From: Oidiodendron maius Zn
Lineage: Eukaryota; Ascomycota; Leotiomycetes; Myxotrichaceae
Direction of reading: 5' to 3'
NCBI GenBank assembly: GCA_000827325.1
Contig: KN832878.1
Location: 186,001 to 250,000 of the forward strand
DNA: 64,000 nt
A program made the position numbers and the translations under genes. The notes beneath the pieces are model-generated. The model was not told where the DNA came from. It made no database searches and saw nothing but the letters and a program-made list of their open reading frames with translations. This document shows positions 43,410 to 53,865 of this stretch, in pieces. How positions within the stretch are numbered: the stretch's first letter is position 1; each line of letters opens with the position of its first letter.

Positions 43410-45236
43410 TTAATCCTCGTCCTCATCCACCCTCGCTCTTTTCGGTGCTCTCTCGTCACCTTCTTGTAGTCCATACTCCCTCTTACTCGAGCCTTCGCCA
43501 ACCTTACTCAGGAATTCGTCCACGTTGAATACATCGCCTGTATCCTTCTCGAACTGCACTGGTCCTTCTCGCGCCTGATTTACTGAATTAGCTCTGTCTC
43601 TATAATCTTGCCTGAGTGCACTAACCTCTACATCAGCAGCGCCCTTGAACGTCCCCCTCCCAAGGGCCTCGCTGAAGCGATTACTCTTCTGAATCCTACC
43701 TAGCTCCGCCTCCGCTGCCTCGTCGTCATCTTCGTCTATGTTATGTGTCGGCCTGTAGATACTATTGACTGCATCTTGAGCAGCGAATAAGGGTTTATCA
43801 TACGCCTGATCCTCGTTGAATCCGGAATCGAATCCGCTGGTGCGGTTGAATAGCCGTGAGTCAAACATGCCTTCTGTAGATTGCGTAGGTTTTGCCAGAC
43901 CAAGGGCCATCTTCTCTGAGATATCCCGCCCTTGCTCACGGGCCAACACTTGTAGTTTTCTCTCCGCGCCCATTCGTGATTGCCTGAATTTTCGCTCTTC
44001 CTCCTTCATCTTTTCCCGCCGCATCTTCTCTCTTTCTCTAACCTCCTCTTCCTCGCTTCCAGATCGTTCCGACTCTGACTCACTATAACTGCGAGACCGC
44101 GATCTTGATGTTCTCGAATCTCTTCTTCCCGCTCCGGCCCTCTCCTCTCGAGCCTTCTGCGCAAGCATTCGGAGATGATCTTCTTTCTGCGTCTTCTCCT
44201 TCTCCGCTAGCCGCTGCTGCATCAGAGCTCTTTGCTTTACTTCCTCTCTAGCATGTCTGTCGGCTGTAAAGAGAGCCTCTGCAAACTGAGCAAATTTGTC
44301 GTTGATAGTAACATCCTGCAGGCCTCTACCATCCGCTGCTAATCTCTTATCCAACGGCACAGTATAGCCCTTTGGATTCTTCCAATTCGACACGGGTGGA
44401 GGGATTTTCCACGCCTCCTGGTCCTCTGCTGTCAGTTTTCGCGGTGGCGAGTGCATAACTGGAGGTGGAGGACTAGGCGGCCCTCGCGGGATCTTCTTGT
44501 GTTTGAATTTCGGTGGCTCCATGGGATCGACCTGCCTCTCCACGATCTTCATAATGCGATCGTTCTTCTTGCTATTATCACCCATTTGGTTCGCTGGCGT
44601 ATATCGAACATATGTGGGATCCTTCCTCGTTCCCACATTGACGTTCTTCGGTTTCTGCGCAGCCACCGCTCCACTAACTAGCGCCGCCAGTGCATTTTGC
44701 GTCCGTTCTTTCGAAGCTTGTACTTCTTCTTCGCTCGGTCTGTCCAGGTTGATTTCACCTGCATCTGCACGCTGCCTAAGCGGAATGAGATCCTTGAAAG
44801 AAGCATGCACAATCCGCTTGTCGTCGTGCCCTCGTCGCGCAATAGCATCGTATTTAACCTTCCCCCCTGCATTCACTTGAACTGCGAGTGCAGTGCTCGA
44901 AGAATGTGATTTTTGCCCCATATCCAGAGGGTACTGTGCAACCAGGACCTCAGGAAAAGCGCCACCATCTCCAAAGTCCTCTTGCCCTCTTGGTCGCCAT
45001 CCTGCTCGATTTCCGTACGGTGGAGGGCCAGACTTCTGCATACACCTATTAGCATAATTGAGAGACAGCGTCTGGAGAATCTTGCCGACCTTTAACACAA
45101 TTTGCGTGTCGTCGAGCGCTCCAGCTCCGATGATTCTCGGCCCTCGTTGCTGCGCATGTTGTGGGATCTCCTCTTCCTCACCGGTATATTTTGGCTTCGG
45201 CAGCGCCCCTGCTAAAGAAGCAGATATCGAGGTCAT
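43410..45236 (-). CDS. prp45: Pre-mRNA-splicing factor Prp45 (SNW/SKIP family), 590 aa, 2 exons
   Basis: A spliceosome component joining the Prp19-associated complex through the second splicing step. The SNW domain is unmistakable: TPANQMGDNSKKNDRIMKI, PPKFKHKKIPRGPPSPPPPV, then SNWKNPKGYTVPLDKRLAAD. A charged helical C-terminal half with RS-like dipeptides follows, then a conserved DISEKMALGLAKP region and an acidic end. The frame is open across 45036-45089, but homologues lack the encoded 18 residues, and the segment looks like an intron (CTAAT branch word, TGCAG acceptor, weak GTCGGC donor). I treat it as a 54-nt intron, giving 590 aa; retained, the protein is 608 aa. I start at MTSISASLAG, since the frame upstream lacks conservation. 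Confidence 0.94.
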   Translation of the reverse strand: MTSISASLAGALPKPKYTGEEEEIPQHAQQRGPRIIGAGALDDTQIVLKVGKILQTLSLNYANRCMQKSGPPPYGNRAGWRPRGQEDFGDGGAFPEVLVAQYPLDMGQKSHSSSTALAVQVNAGGKVKYDAIARRGHDDKRIVHASFKDLIPLRQRADAGEINLDRPSEEEVQASKERTQNALAALVSGAVAAQKPKNVNVGTRKDPTYVRYTPANQMGDNSKKNDRIMKIVERQVDPMEPPKFKHKKIPRGPPSPPPPVMHSPPRKLTAEDQEAWKIPPPVSNWKNPKGYTVPLDKRLAADGRGLQDVTINDKFAQFAEALFTADRHAREEVKQRALMQQRLAEKEKTQKEDHLRMLAQKAREERAGAGRRDSRTSRSRSRSYSESESERSGSEEEEVREREKMRREKMKEEERKFRQSRMGAERKLQVLAREQGRDISEKMALGLAKPTQSTEGMFDSRLFNRTSGFDSGFNEDQAYDKPLFAAQDAVNSIYRPTHNIDEDDDEAAEAELGRIQKSNRFSEALGRGTFKGAADVEVSALRQDYRDRANSVNQAREGPVQFEKDTGDVFNVDEFLSKVGEGSSKREYGLQEGDERAPKRARVDEDED

Positions 45237-45596
45237 GATTGTTGTGGGAGAGAGGGGAGAGGCGTATGGTTGGAGGTTGCTTTTGTCATGAATCAAATTA
45301 TTTGGTCGTAGTCCCACCGAATCCTGGACACATAGCCTAAACCATAAATAGACTAGCGCTCTATTTCATCTCTGGAAACAATAATAGCATCAACTAGATC
45401 AGAGGCACGCGACCCGTCCCTACAGACGTATATTTGAGTATAGATCTAATTTTTCGCTCTTAAGTGGACCAAGACGGTGTCTTGCTGCTTAATTTATTTT
45501 CTTTCTTTTGTTACCCCACCATAAAATACATAAGAATCGTCGACCCCCCCAATGCAAAAATATAAACCCTGTGCCTTCAAAATCTGATCTAATCCC
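45237..45596. other. Spacer: prp45 promoter and p24-gene 3' end
   Basis: Minus-strand head-to-tail gap of 360 bp. Nothing else recognised. Confidence 0.5.
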
Positions 45597-46476
45597 TCAC
45601 ACATATCCCTTCCTAGCTCCCTATAACCTGTAATCAGTATCCAACTCGCTATCGGCGAAAATTTTCCAAAGGAAGCCAAACATACCTGGAAGAAGAACCT
45701 CACAATAAACACCTGCAGACCCGCCATGCACATCATCATCAAGCTCTCAATGACGCTGAAGTTAAAGATCCGGCGCTCCGTACTCCGTACCGTGCTGAAA
45801 TTCCGATTCTCTCGCGTGCGGAAGTACTTCTGGTTGCGTGTAATGGTCGAAAGCTGGCCCGACAGCTTGAAGATGGACTCCTCTAGCGCAGACGTCTGCT
45901 CCGGCGATGTGCCTTGCTTGGATGGTATAGAGGCGCGGACTTCGTTCTCGACCTATGGTAGGCAAGAAAATACATTAGTGTCTCTGAATGGGGAATATAA
46001 TAATTATTTGTGCGGTGCAGCGCGGAGTCGAAGGAGGCTGTGAGGAACCACATACAGCAATCTCAAAATCGACAAACTTCTCCGCGAATGTGCTCATCTG
46101 GTTATTGAAGCAGAATTTATAGTCCCCGCTATCGAGTGCTGTGAAGACGAAGTCACCTTGGCGCTCCTTCTCGCCATCCAAGATAACCTTCTCGTTCGGA
46201 CCCGTCACTTCGTAGTCGACGTCGAAGGAGCCACCTGCTTGGACCTATGTAGTACACACTCAATTAGCACTCGCGAATCATCAAATACTGCGTGGGCTGA
46301 TTGATATCGTATGAGAGACATACAGCGAAGTAGAAGGCGACTTTCGCACCCTTCTCTTCGACCTTAGCGTAGAAGCACGCCTTCTCGTGGGCGGCAAGCT
46401 TGTACGTAAGGGCGGTTGCGGATACGAGTGGCGAAATGCAGGCCAGGAGGCTGCATGACAACGTCGAGAGCCTCAT
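45597..46476 (-). CDS. p24 (emp24/gp25L) family cargo receptor, 210 aa, 4 exons
   Basis: A type I membrane protein of COPII/COPI vesicles cycling between ER and Golgi. Exons in coding order are 46476-46324, 46244-46056, 45952-45686 and 45620-45597 (introns 79, 103 and 65 nt). A signal peptide (MRLSTLSCSLLACISPLVSA) precedes the GOLD domain with its paired cysteines (CFYAKVEEKG and FCFNNQMS). A coiled-coil stretch and one membrane helix (SLMMMCMAGLQVFIVRFFF) follow. The cytosolic tail QGARKGYV comes from a 24-nt last exon; this tail matches an Erp-type fungal subfamily. Three AG acceptors lie within 15 nt, and the middle one gives that tail. Which Erp member it is remains open. Confidence 0.9.
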
Positions 46477-46912
46477 TGTGGTTGTGGTCGGCGGTGAGTA
46501 GTGATGGCACGTATCTCGATTGCGTTGTAGGTAATCTGGCGAAGTCGTAAAACAGGATATCCGAAAGGGGGCATCTAAGCGAGTTTCAGGGGGCTTCATC
46601 ACCTCGACATCTTCCCATTCCAAGATCTAGGCCGTATAATTATGAAATAGCTGCCAATGGGTAGATAATAGCCAATCCAATTGGTTAAGAGTTACGCTAG
46701 GCATTTATCTCTATACCCTGATCCAGTCCAAGAGATGATATCTAGTGCTATGGACGTGAACGCATCGATATAATATGAGTCTGCTAATGTCGCAGCGTTC
46801 TACACGCTGTTTGTGCACTCCCCTAATAGTCCACAACCTTGGGCCGAATTTCCCACGGCTCGTTTTACCACCCAAGCGCCGTCGAAGAATCCCCTCTTTA
46901 AAATGCCTAAGT
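46477..46912. other. Spacer: p24-gene promoter and ubp15 3' end
   Basis: Minus-strand head-to-tail gap of 436 bp. Nothing else recognised. Confidence 0.5.
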
Positions 46913-49900
46913 CTACCGCAAGAACAAGTCCCCAGCACCATTCCTAATCGGCCGAGTCCTATCAACATGGTCCAAACCAAGCAGGTCATCTTCTTGAGTT
47001 GCCACATTATAGATCTCATCGTCTGGGGATATCAGTAGTTTTCTTGGAGCATGAGATATAGTACAAACCATCATTGAGATACATCGGTTTGGTATACGAG
47101 CTTCGTTTAACCACCGCAAACTTGATTTTCTCGAAGTTTTTACCCTTGATACCTGTTCGTTTCTCCAGCCGCTTCTTCGTGTCGGAGAATTTCTCCCCCT
47201 TCTAAGAGTTAGGATAAAACGGAACGAGGTATACAGACAAGATGCTTACCTCGATGAGACGGAACTTGAAAGGTATTCCGTGTGATTTACTAGGATCATT
47301 GTGGTAGTGGAATGCATAGATATACAAGGTGGTATCAGTCTCCACATCATCTTTCGGGGCTCGTTCAGCCATCAACTGAATGTAGTCTGTGATCGTATTG
47401 AGACCATTCTCACGAGAAAGTTCTCTGTGGATCTTGTTGCTGTGCGTCTCAAAGACGCGGATCTGACCGGCTGTACCCTCGTCCTCGAGTTGAGCTTTCT
47501 GAATTAATGCGGCAACGATATCGCCCACATTACCACTCTTCGGCACCAAGATCTCAAAGACTTCCTGCAGCCCGGTAAGTACGCATGTGATGTGTCAGAT
47601 AATGGCTACGCACCTCTTTCGTAATCCCCTCGCTAAGCCAGACAATCTTCAGAGCCTTCTTCGTGTCCAACTCCGAGAGACTCATGTCCAAAAGCTCGTA
47701 GTACAGAGCATCAGATCTCTGATTATTATTGCTGAATGTACTGTACGGTGGATTCAGAATAGTTTGAAGTGTTTGAACCCGTTTCACTGTGGCCTTTGGA
47801 TTACCCGTAGTGACGTTGATCGTCCAAAATCTGAGATGTGTGGGGTCGATCTTCAACTTCTCTCCAACTTTCGTAGCAACCTGATCATATTCATGTTTTC
47901 CACTTAGCGGTAAGGTGAAAGGTTCCTGTTCGGGCGTTGCAGTTCGAGGGTGGGGGAAGAATTTCACAAACCGTCTATGGAGCAGGAAGTCATAGAAAAC
48001 CCGCGCATCGTCGATATGGTCCAATTGAGAGTGAGACACCTTCGATAATGTACTTCTGCCGCTGCCGTCAGTAATGGACAATTGACTCGTCAGGTGTGAG
48101 ATTGACTCCTGTTCGGACTCCGAGGATATGGGTTCCGAGCCTCTCTTATCCGGGGCTTTCTGAAAGCACACAATATCTCCATCCTGAAGCTCTGCTGCCT
48201 TGAGAGATGATTTTGCCTTCATAGGCTCGATCATGGCAGGCTTAATTTCCTAGAAAAGGGTCAAATAAAGCGGGATAGTCATATTGTGGATCGCTTACTT
48301 CGAAAAGTTTCAACTGTAGTCGTTCCCCGCTTTCCGTTTTCTCCGCCCAGCCCATCTTTCTCGTTATTTCAGGAACAAGTTCCTCAACTTTCTTATCTCT
48401 GCTGATGTAGATATGTCCAGCGCCTGAGATAGTCTGTTTCTCAACATCAAACCATTTCAAGAAGAGCACAATGATATCGGTCTTTGAGATCGTTCCATTC
48501 GGTCCAGGACTATTAGTCGACGCCCTGAGCTCAGCTCCAGAGCTGGTTTCATCAAGCGACTCAGCCCATAGCCGAAGGTCTTGAGTTTTGCTGCCAGACA
48601 ATTTGTGGTGGGCTTCTTCTATCGTCATATCTGGGTCCGTAATAGGAGCATCTGGTCTTACAGTCTTATTTTGACGGTTTACCATGCACCACACACGCAT
48701 GCGCTTAGGCTCATCCTTTGTGTCCTCCGCAATTATCTCAATCAACTCCTGTATCGTAGTCTTCCGAAGGAGCCGATACGACCGTGGCGCAGACGGGTCG
48801 AACTCATGCTTTAGGTCCCATGCTGTGAGATCTGTGCCAGTATACGCACGGAAAGTATCATCGGTAACAACTCTGACATTGAGATATAAGTGGGCTTCTT
48901 CTCGCTCTTTCCGTCGAGCTTCACGTTCTGCCGCCTCCTCATCAAGTTTCCTCTCTGCACAATATTAGCAAGACCGACAAGCTGCGGTAATCACTAGTAC
49001 TTACGAAGGTGTGGGGGGGTATCGTCTTTCGTAACAGATAAGAGAATGTCATCAACTCTAGTCTGGCGAACATAGACCAGCATGTACGCACTATTTTGCC
49101 GCATGACAGGTGCGGTCTTCTGGAGCGATGACTGGCGCACATTAGGAGGGATATATTCACCTCCATAATTATCCTCTAGGACTTCTCGCATGGTAGCTTT
49201 CGTCACCCTATCGTCATCAAATTTATAAAACCAGCCATCTTTCGTAGGTTTGATGAAGGCATAGTAATGGCCCGCATTCAGATCTCCACTATGCACAAGA
49301 ACGCTGTGCAACTGATAGACGTAAGATTCTGACTTGTCAGCTTCGTCAGACAAATACGGCGATACATCAAACGTCTCGGGGAATTCGTATCGGTCGTTAA
49401 TCTTCATCATGGCATCACGTTCAATATCGTACTGGAAGCGTTTAAGTTGCAAGTTCAGCACATCCGGGAAGCTCTCGAATATTACGCCTTTATTGGCGTC
49501 CTGTAGCTTGAACTGATCACCGGCAAAGTACTGGTTCTCGCCATCCATAGTCTCCACTTGGATGTAATCCTTGAAACTTTCAATGATGTCTTTGTTTCCA
49601 ATAACATTTAATTGAACGTCCCAAAAGTCTTCGACGCGACGCGACTCGTAGTCGACGTTTATGCAAGAGATATATGTGCGGAGTTTGCCGCAGAACAATT
49701 TGGGCAACACATTTTCAGCGTCTGTTCCTTTCATTTTTTCTTCCATGCGCTCCATCAGCTTGCGAGAGAGCTCCTGAACATCTTGCTGTTCAAAAATATG
49801 TCGCGTCTCCCATCCAAAGGATTTAGTGAGCTCGTTTGTGCCGACAGCATTATTCGAGGTCTGAAGCTGGTAAAAGAGACGTTGGAGAGTATATGCGCTA

Positions 49901-50979
49901 TTCGTGAGGGTCTCCTCATTTTGCGTGGGTATCTGATAGACAGCCTATAGATAATTAGCATATAAGAGCAGCAATGGCTTTAAGAGACGAAAGAAGAATA
50001 CCTTTCGGAAGGCATTTGTAAAATACAAGGACTGGATAAGCGAGTTGAGATAGCATGTGGCTCCCTGGTTCTTAAGTCCAACGTAGCCAGTCTCAGTCTT
50101 CGAATCGTAATGGTGGAAGTTGTGCCAGAGGACGCCGGTCTCATCTTTGACCACCCGCACATAAGCCGTCATATTCGCCTCCTCATTTTCAACCAGGGGA
50201 CGACGACTATCTTCCCACGGCACACTCCAGAGCCGTCGCAGCTCTACAAATCGGGTAAAGCCCCAATCACCCTCTTCTTTTGTGAACCGGTGGTGGGCGG
50301 TGTGGTGCGTGTATAATGTGGGGTCGTTTGGATTCCATAGCACCAGTCCAAACTGTACACAGCAGACAAAGTCATCCGGAGGCTTGCCATCTGAATATCC
50401 ATGCTCGAGGTAGAAGGAGGCGTGGTCGACATTGTTCCCAGTAGGAAACATAAGCACGCGCCTAGGTCCGTTAGCAATACAAAGGCTCAATAGTACTGGA
50501 CGAGCAGATCTGGTCTCACCATGGGAACCCTCCTGCCTCGAAGATCGGGCCATGTTCTCTTCTGGGTAAGCTCCGCCAGTTCTCTATGTGCCAGGTGTGT
50601 ACGGCCTCTGCCATGATCGGGGGCTGTTCGGCTAGCGGGGGCAAGACGATTTCCTTTATAAGGTCATCTTGGAAGCTGTCAGCGCATCTGCAAGGCGGGG
50701 TGGGGGAGAGGAATACGCACAATCATCGGCGCGGATGCGGTCGGGCATGTCCATATCGTTGTCCAGCTGCTCGGGGTTAATAATGGCTACTTCGTCCTTC
50801 TCGCTTTCAGGCTCCTCCGTCACATAGTCATCCGGATCGACGAGCATCTCGTTCGAAGGCTCCATATCTGCGTCGTATGCCTGTAGGCCGAGAGAAGGAT
50901 ACTTAGTATGGCTGATTTCGTGCGGCAGCTTGGACCGCAGGGGGATGCTGGTGGGATAAGGCACCCTTACAGGATTCAT
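46913..50979 (-). CDS. ubp15: Ubiquitin-specific protease Ubp15/USP7 orthologue, 1218 aa, 9 exons
   Basis: Removes ubiquitin from target proteins; the yeast orthologue acts in endocytosis and the cell cycle. Exons in coding order: 50979-50721, 50667-50520, 50461-50002, 49944-49005, 48954-48299, 48249-47614, 47564-47250, 47201-47069 and 47022-46913, 1219 codons with stop. An N-terminal MATH/TRAF domain opens with VHTWHIENWRSLPRREHG. The catalytic domain follows, with the Cys box KNQGATCYLNSLIQSLY (Cys about 272), QQDVQELSRKLMERM and the His box HSGDLNAGHYYAFIKP. The C-terminal half is the USP7-type ubiquitin-like region. Intron 1 may use either of two AG acceptors; the second keeps frame. The start could also be MEPSNEMLVDPDD, 38 codons later. 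Confidence 0.94.
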
Positions 50980-51884
50980 GATGTGGTATGGATACAAGGA
51001 CCGCAGCTCTTCTTCCCAAGCACAAGCAAACCCCACTGACAACAACCGCAAATGGCAGGCGGATACCAGGACGCAGGCGTGATTGCTGGACACAACAGAC
51101 TTTTGAGGCTCGCAGAAAATTCAAAAGAAAGGAGAGGTCATGAAGCGTGGGAAGGCACGCGCGGGGTGGAAGGGGATCCTCTTAGGTTGTGGTGGAGGAA
51201 AGGTAAAAGGTCCAAGGTACGTAAGGGCGAGTGGATTCCTCGCTTGTGGCGGGCAATGACGCCGCAGTGGTTCGAGTCGCTGCTTGCGGGCGAGAACCCA
51301 AGGGGCAAAGGAGCTGGCTAAAGGTTCCAGGGAAACGGGAGCAATGGGGCGGTATGAAAACTTCGAGTTACCTAATTACTACAGCGCTTCGGGAATGTCG
51401 TCTTGGAATCATATTGGCCTCATTGCCAAGTCGGAGCCGACAGTTGGACTTTCCTTTCGCAAGGCTGACATGACAGAGCTGTCTCGGCGCCTCGATATCC
51501 AGGCCGGAATACTCCGTAGCTCATGTCTTACTCCCAGTTTAGCCGTTATGCCGAATTCAGATGCACTTGTCACGTGGCTGTGTCGCCCCCTGAGCCCGGA
51601 GAACTTCCTCCTGCAGAGTCTCTTCTGTGTAAGGACGGTAATGGTATCGGAATCCGTTGCTGAACCTACGCGACACAACAACATTCACAGATCTGCTAAC
51701 TTGAGAACACACTGAGACTAGCAAATCTCCTCCCATTTCTAACTACTGAAGGGACAATGGTATTCGGCTGAGGGGATATCCGCTATTAAAAACACAAGGA
51801 CGCGAAACGATCAAACAATAGGACGAGCCTCCACGGGAAGAATAGCGCCCGAAGCCGTATCACCATTATATCCTACATCCTCTC
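50980..51884. other. Spacer: ubp15 promoter and sfh5 3' end
   Basis: A 905-bp minus-strand gap. A 123-codon plus-strand frame (51344-51715) has an ATG but no recognisable content, and I do not call it. No factor site called. Confidence 0.45.
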
Positions 51885-53393
51885 CTACGCCGTCGCTTCA
51901 ACAGCAGTGCTCTTCTCAGCAGCCTCGGTCAGGACATCTTTCGCCTCCCCTGTTTCAGCAGGAGTGTCTTTCTTATCTTCTTCCTCAGCGGGAGCGTCTT
52001 TTTTGTCTTCTGTCGCATCGGGGGCTTCTTTCTTCTCTTCTGTCTCAGCTGGGGCTTTTTTCTTCTCCTCAGCCTCGGCAGGAGCATCCTTCTTGTCGGC
52101 AATTTCAGCAGGGGTATCATTTTTATCGGCGGCCTCAGCGGAAGCTTCCTTCGAGTCTTCTGCCTTAGCAGGAGCCTCCGTGGCCACGGGAGCGGTATCC
52201 TGTACTTCAACAGCAGCATACTTTACGGTCAAGCCCTCCTTAATGTCCTTGCCCTTTCCACCATACGCAGGCGGGAGCTCTTGGCCATAAGGCTTGAGCT
52301 CGCCAGCCAAGCTGCCTCCATAGCTCAGAGGATGGAACTTCTTGATCGTGTCTGGGCTGAGAAAGATCTTCATGGCCGCAAAGACCCAACCCATGACTAG
52401 CGGTACATTCACAAAGAACTTCTCCTTTAGAAGCTCAGGGTATGCCATGCTGAAGACCTCGATAGTCTCCTTCGAGGCGGCCTTTACTGACGAATCCATG
52501 CGGAAGAAGGAGATGTTGAGGTAGTCGTGGACCTGTACCATTCGGTATGGATCTGCACCATTTTCAGGGATCTTCTCTGTTGCAGATGGGAGGTCGAGCT
52601 CCTTAACGGACAGCTCCATGAGTGCCGCGCGCCAGTTGATGAACCTGAACCACGTTAGACATAATTATTAATAGGGGCAATGTTCTTACTCGTCGACATT
52701 GCCAAATGTTGCCTTGACGTTCTTGGCAGCTCCGTAGATGTTCCACGTGAGAATTTCCTTCTCATGCTTGTCGGACTTAGGGTATATAGTTACGTATCCC
52801 AAGCCGCCAAATTTCACAGGGTCAAATTCAGTCTCTTCGAGGAGCTTGGCAGGCTGGACGCGCTTCCGCCACTTGAGAGCAGAGGTCAGCTGAGATTTGG
52901 CCTTGGCGACGTCCTTGTTATTGGCACGCAGGAACTTCTCGAGGACAATTGTGGAAGGGACATGACTCTCGTCAGAAAGCTCCACGCCCCACATCTCTCC
53001 ATGGTCAGCCTCCTTTTTGATGGCGTCCAATTCCGCGAATAGCCTCTTCAATGCATTTGGAGGGGGTTTGCTTGCTGCCTCAGACTTCTCGGCTGGTGCT
53101 TCAGCCGGGGCAGAGGTTTGCGCCTTCTTTGGCTCTTCCGCAGCCGCAGCTAGAGCAGCCTCTGCTGTGTTATCTTTAGGAGGAGCTGCAGGGGCGACTT
53201 CGTCATCTTTGGGAGGGGCTTCTGGGGCGGCTTCAGCAGGGGCGGCCTCTTCCTTGGCTGTCTCCGCTGGGGCGGACTCTGCTGGAGTTTCTTCCGCCGG
53301 CTTAGATGGAGTCGAGTCATCTACAGGAGCTGCGGCCGGAGTCGTCTCCTCGGGAGCTTTCGCAGGGGTGGGTTCTGAGGCAGCATCGGCCAT
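51885..53393 (-). CDS. sfh5: Sec14-like phosphatidylinositol transfer protein Sfh5, 487 aa, 2 exons
   Basis: Sfh5 moves phosphatidylinositol between membranes; a yeast study also describes it as a haem-binding protein. Exons are 53393-52690 and 52644-51885 (45-nt intron), 488 codons with stop. The N-terminal ~110 residues are Ala/Pro/Glu-rich and disordered. A CRAL-TRIO N-domain (FLRANNKDVAKAKSQLTSAL) and the Sec14 lipid-binding fold (VQVHDYLNISFFRMDSSVKA; NVPLVMGWVFAAMKIFLSPDT; LSYGGSLAGELKPYGQELPP) follow. After the fold comes a ~95-residue tail made of repeats about ten residues long (KKDAPAE-type). Yeast Sfh5 ends soon after the fold, so both the N-terminal extension and this tail are extra. 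Divergent from the kinase gene across 472 bp. Confidence 0.92.
51891..52160. repeat. Coding 30-nt tandem repeat in the sfh5 tail
   Basis: About nine degenerate 30-nt units, each coding ten residues of the pattern EDKKDAPAEE / EEKKEAPDAT. Units at 51951-52130 are the closest copies; those at both ends have drifted. No frameshift occurs inside the array. Confidence 0.8.
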
Positions 53394-53865
53394 TGTGTAT
53401 CGTGATTTCGTTGGGGGACGGGGACAGAAGATGATTCAAAACTGCTGCAACAGCTGGATGCGTCGTGCTGCTTGTAGATGAAGAAAAAAGAAAGAAGAGT
53501 GCCAGGAAGGGTCGGGCGACGACAAGAGGACAATATTATTATGAAACGACGTGGGCGTATCATGGATAGCTGTGTGCTTATCACCCAACGGTGTTTCAAC
53601 ACAGAAATTTAAGGTCGCACCAACGAAACGCTCTGGTCTTAATTAAGGATAGTCGGTTTCATCGCCTGCTGAAATCCCGAACTCGGCTCAAAGCTCCACT
53701 TAAGCGAGATTCTGGGTCATCGCAGGCACATGCACTGTCACCATATTGTATCGACGACTCGTACAAGTCTCCTAGAGCACATCACATATAAAAATACCTC
53801 AGAAATTCGCTCCCGATCCCCTGCCACAGCTCCCGCCCCTGTCCACTGCGTATGGAATCGCCGGC
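53394..53865. promoter_or_regulatory. Divergent promoter region, sfh5 and mitochondrial kinase
   Basis: 472 bp between divergent genes. No specific site recognised. A short upstream frame opens at an ATG at 53852, just before the kinase start. Confidence 0.45.

Noticed and set aside
51344-51715. Plus-strand frame of 123 codons starting at an ATG in the ubp15 promoter region
   Set aside because: No recognisable motif, mixed composition and no splice signals; probably chance.
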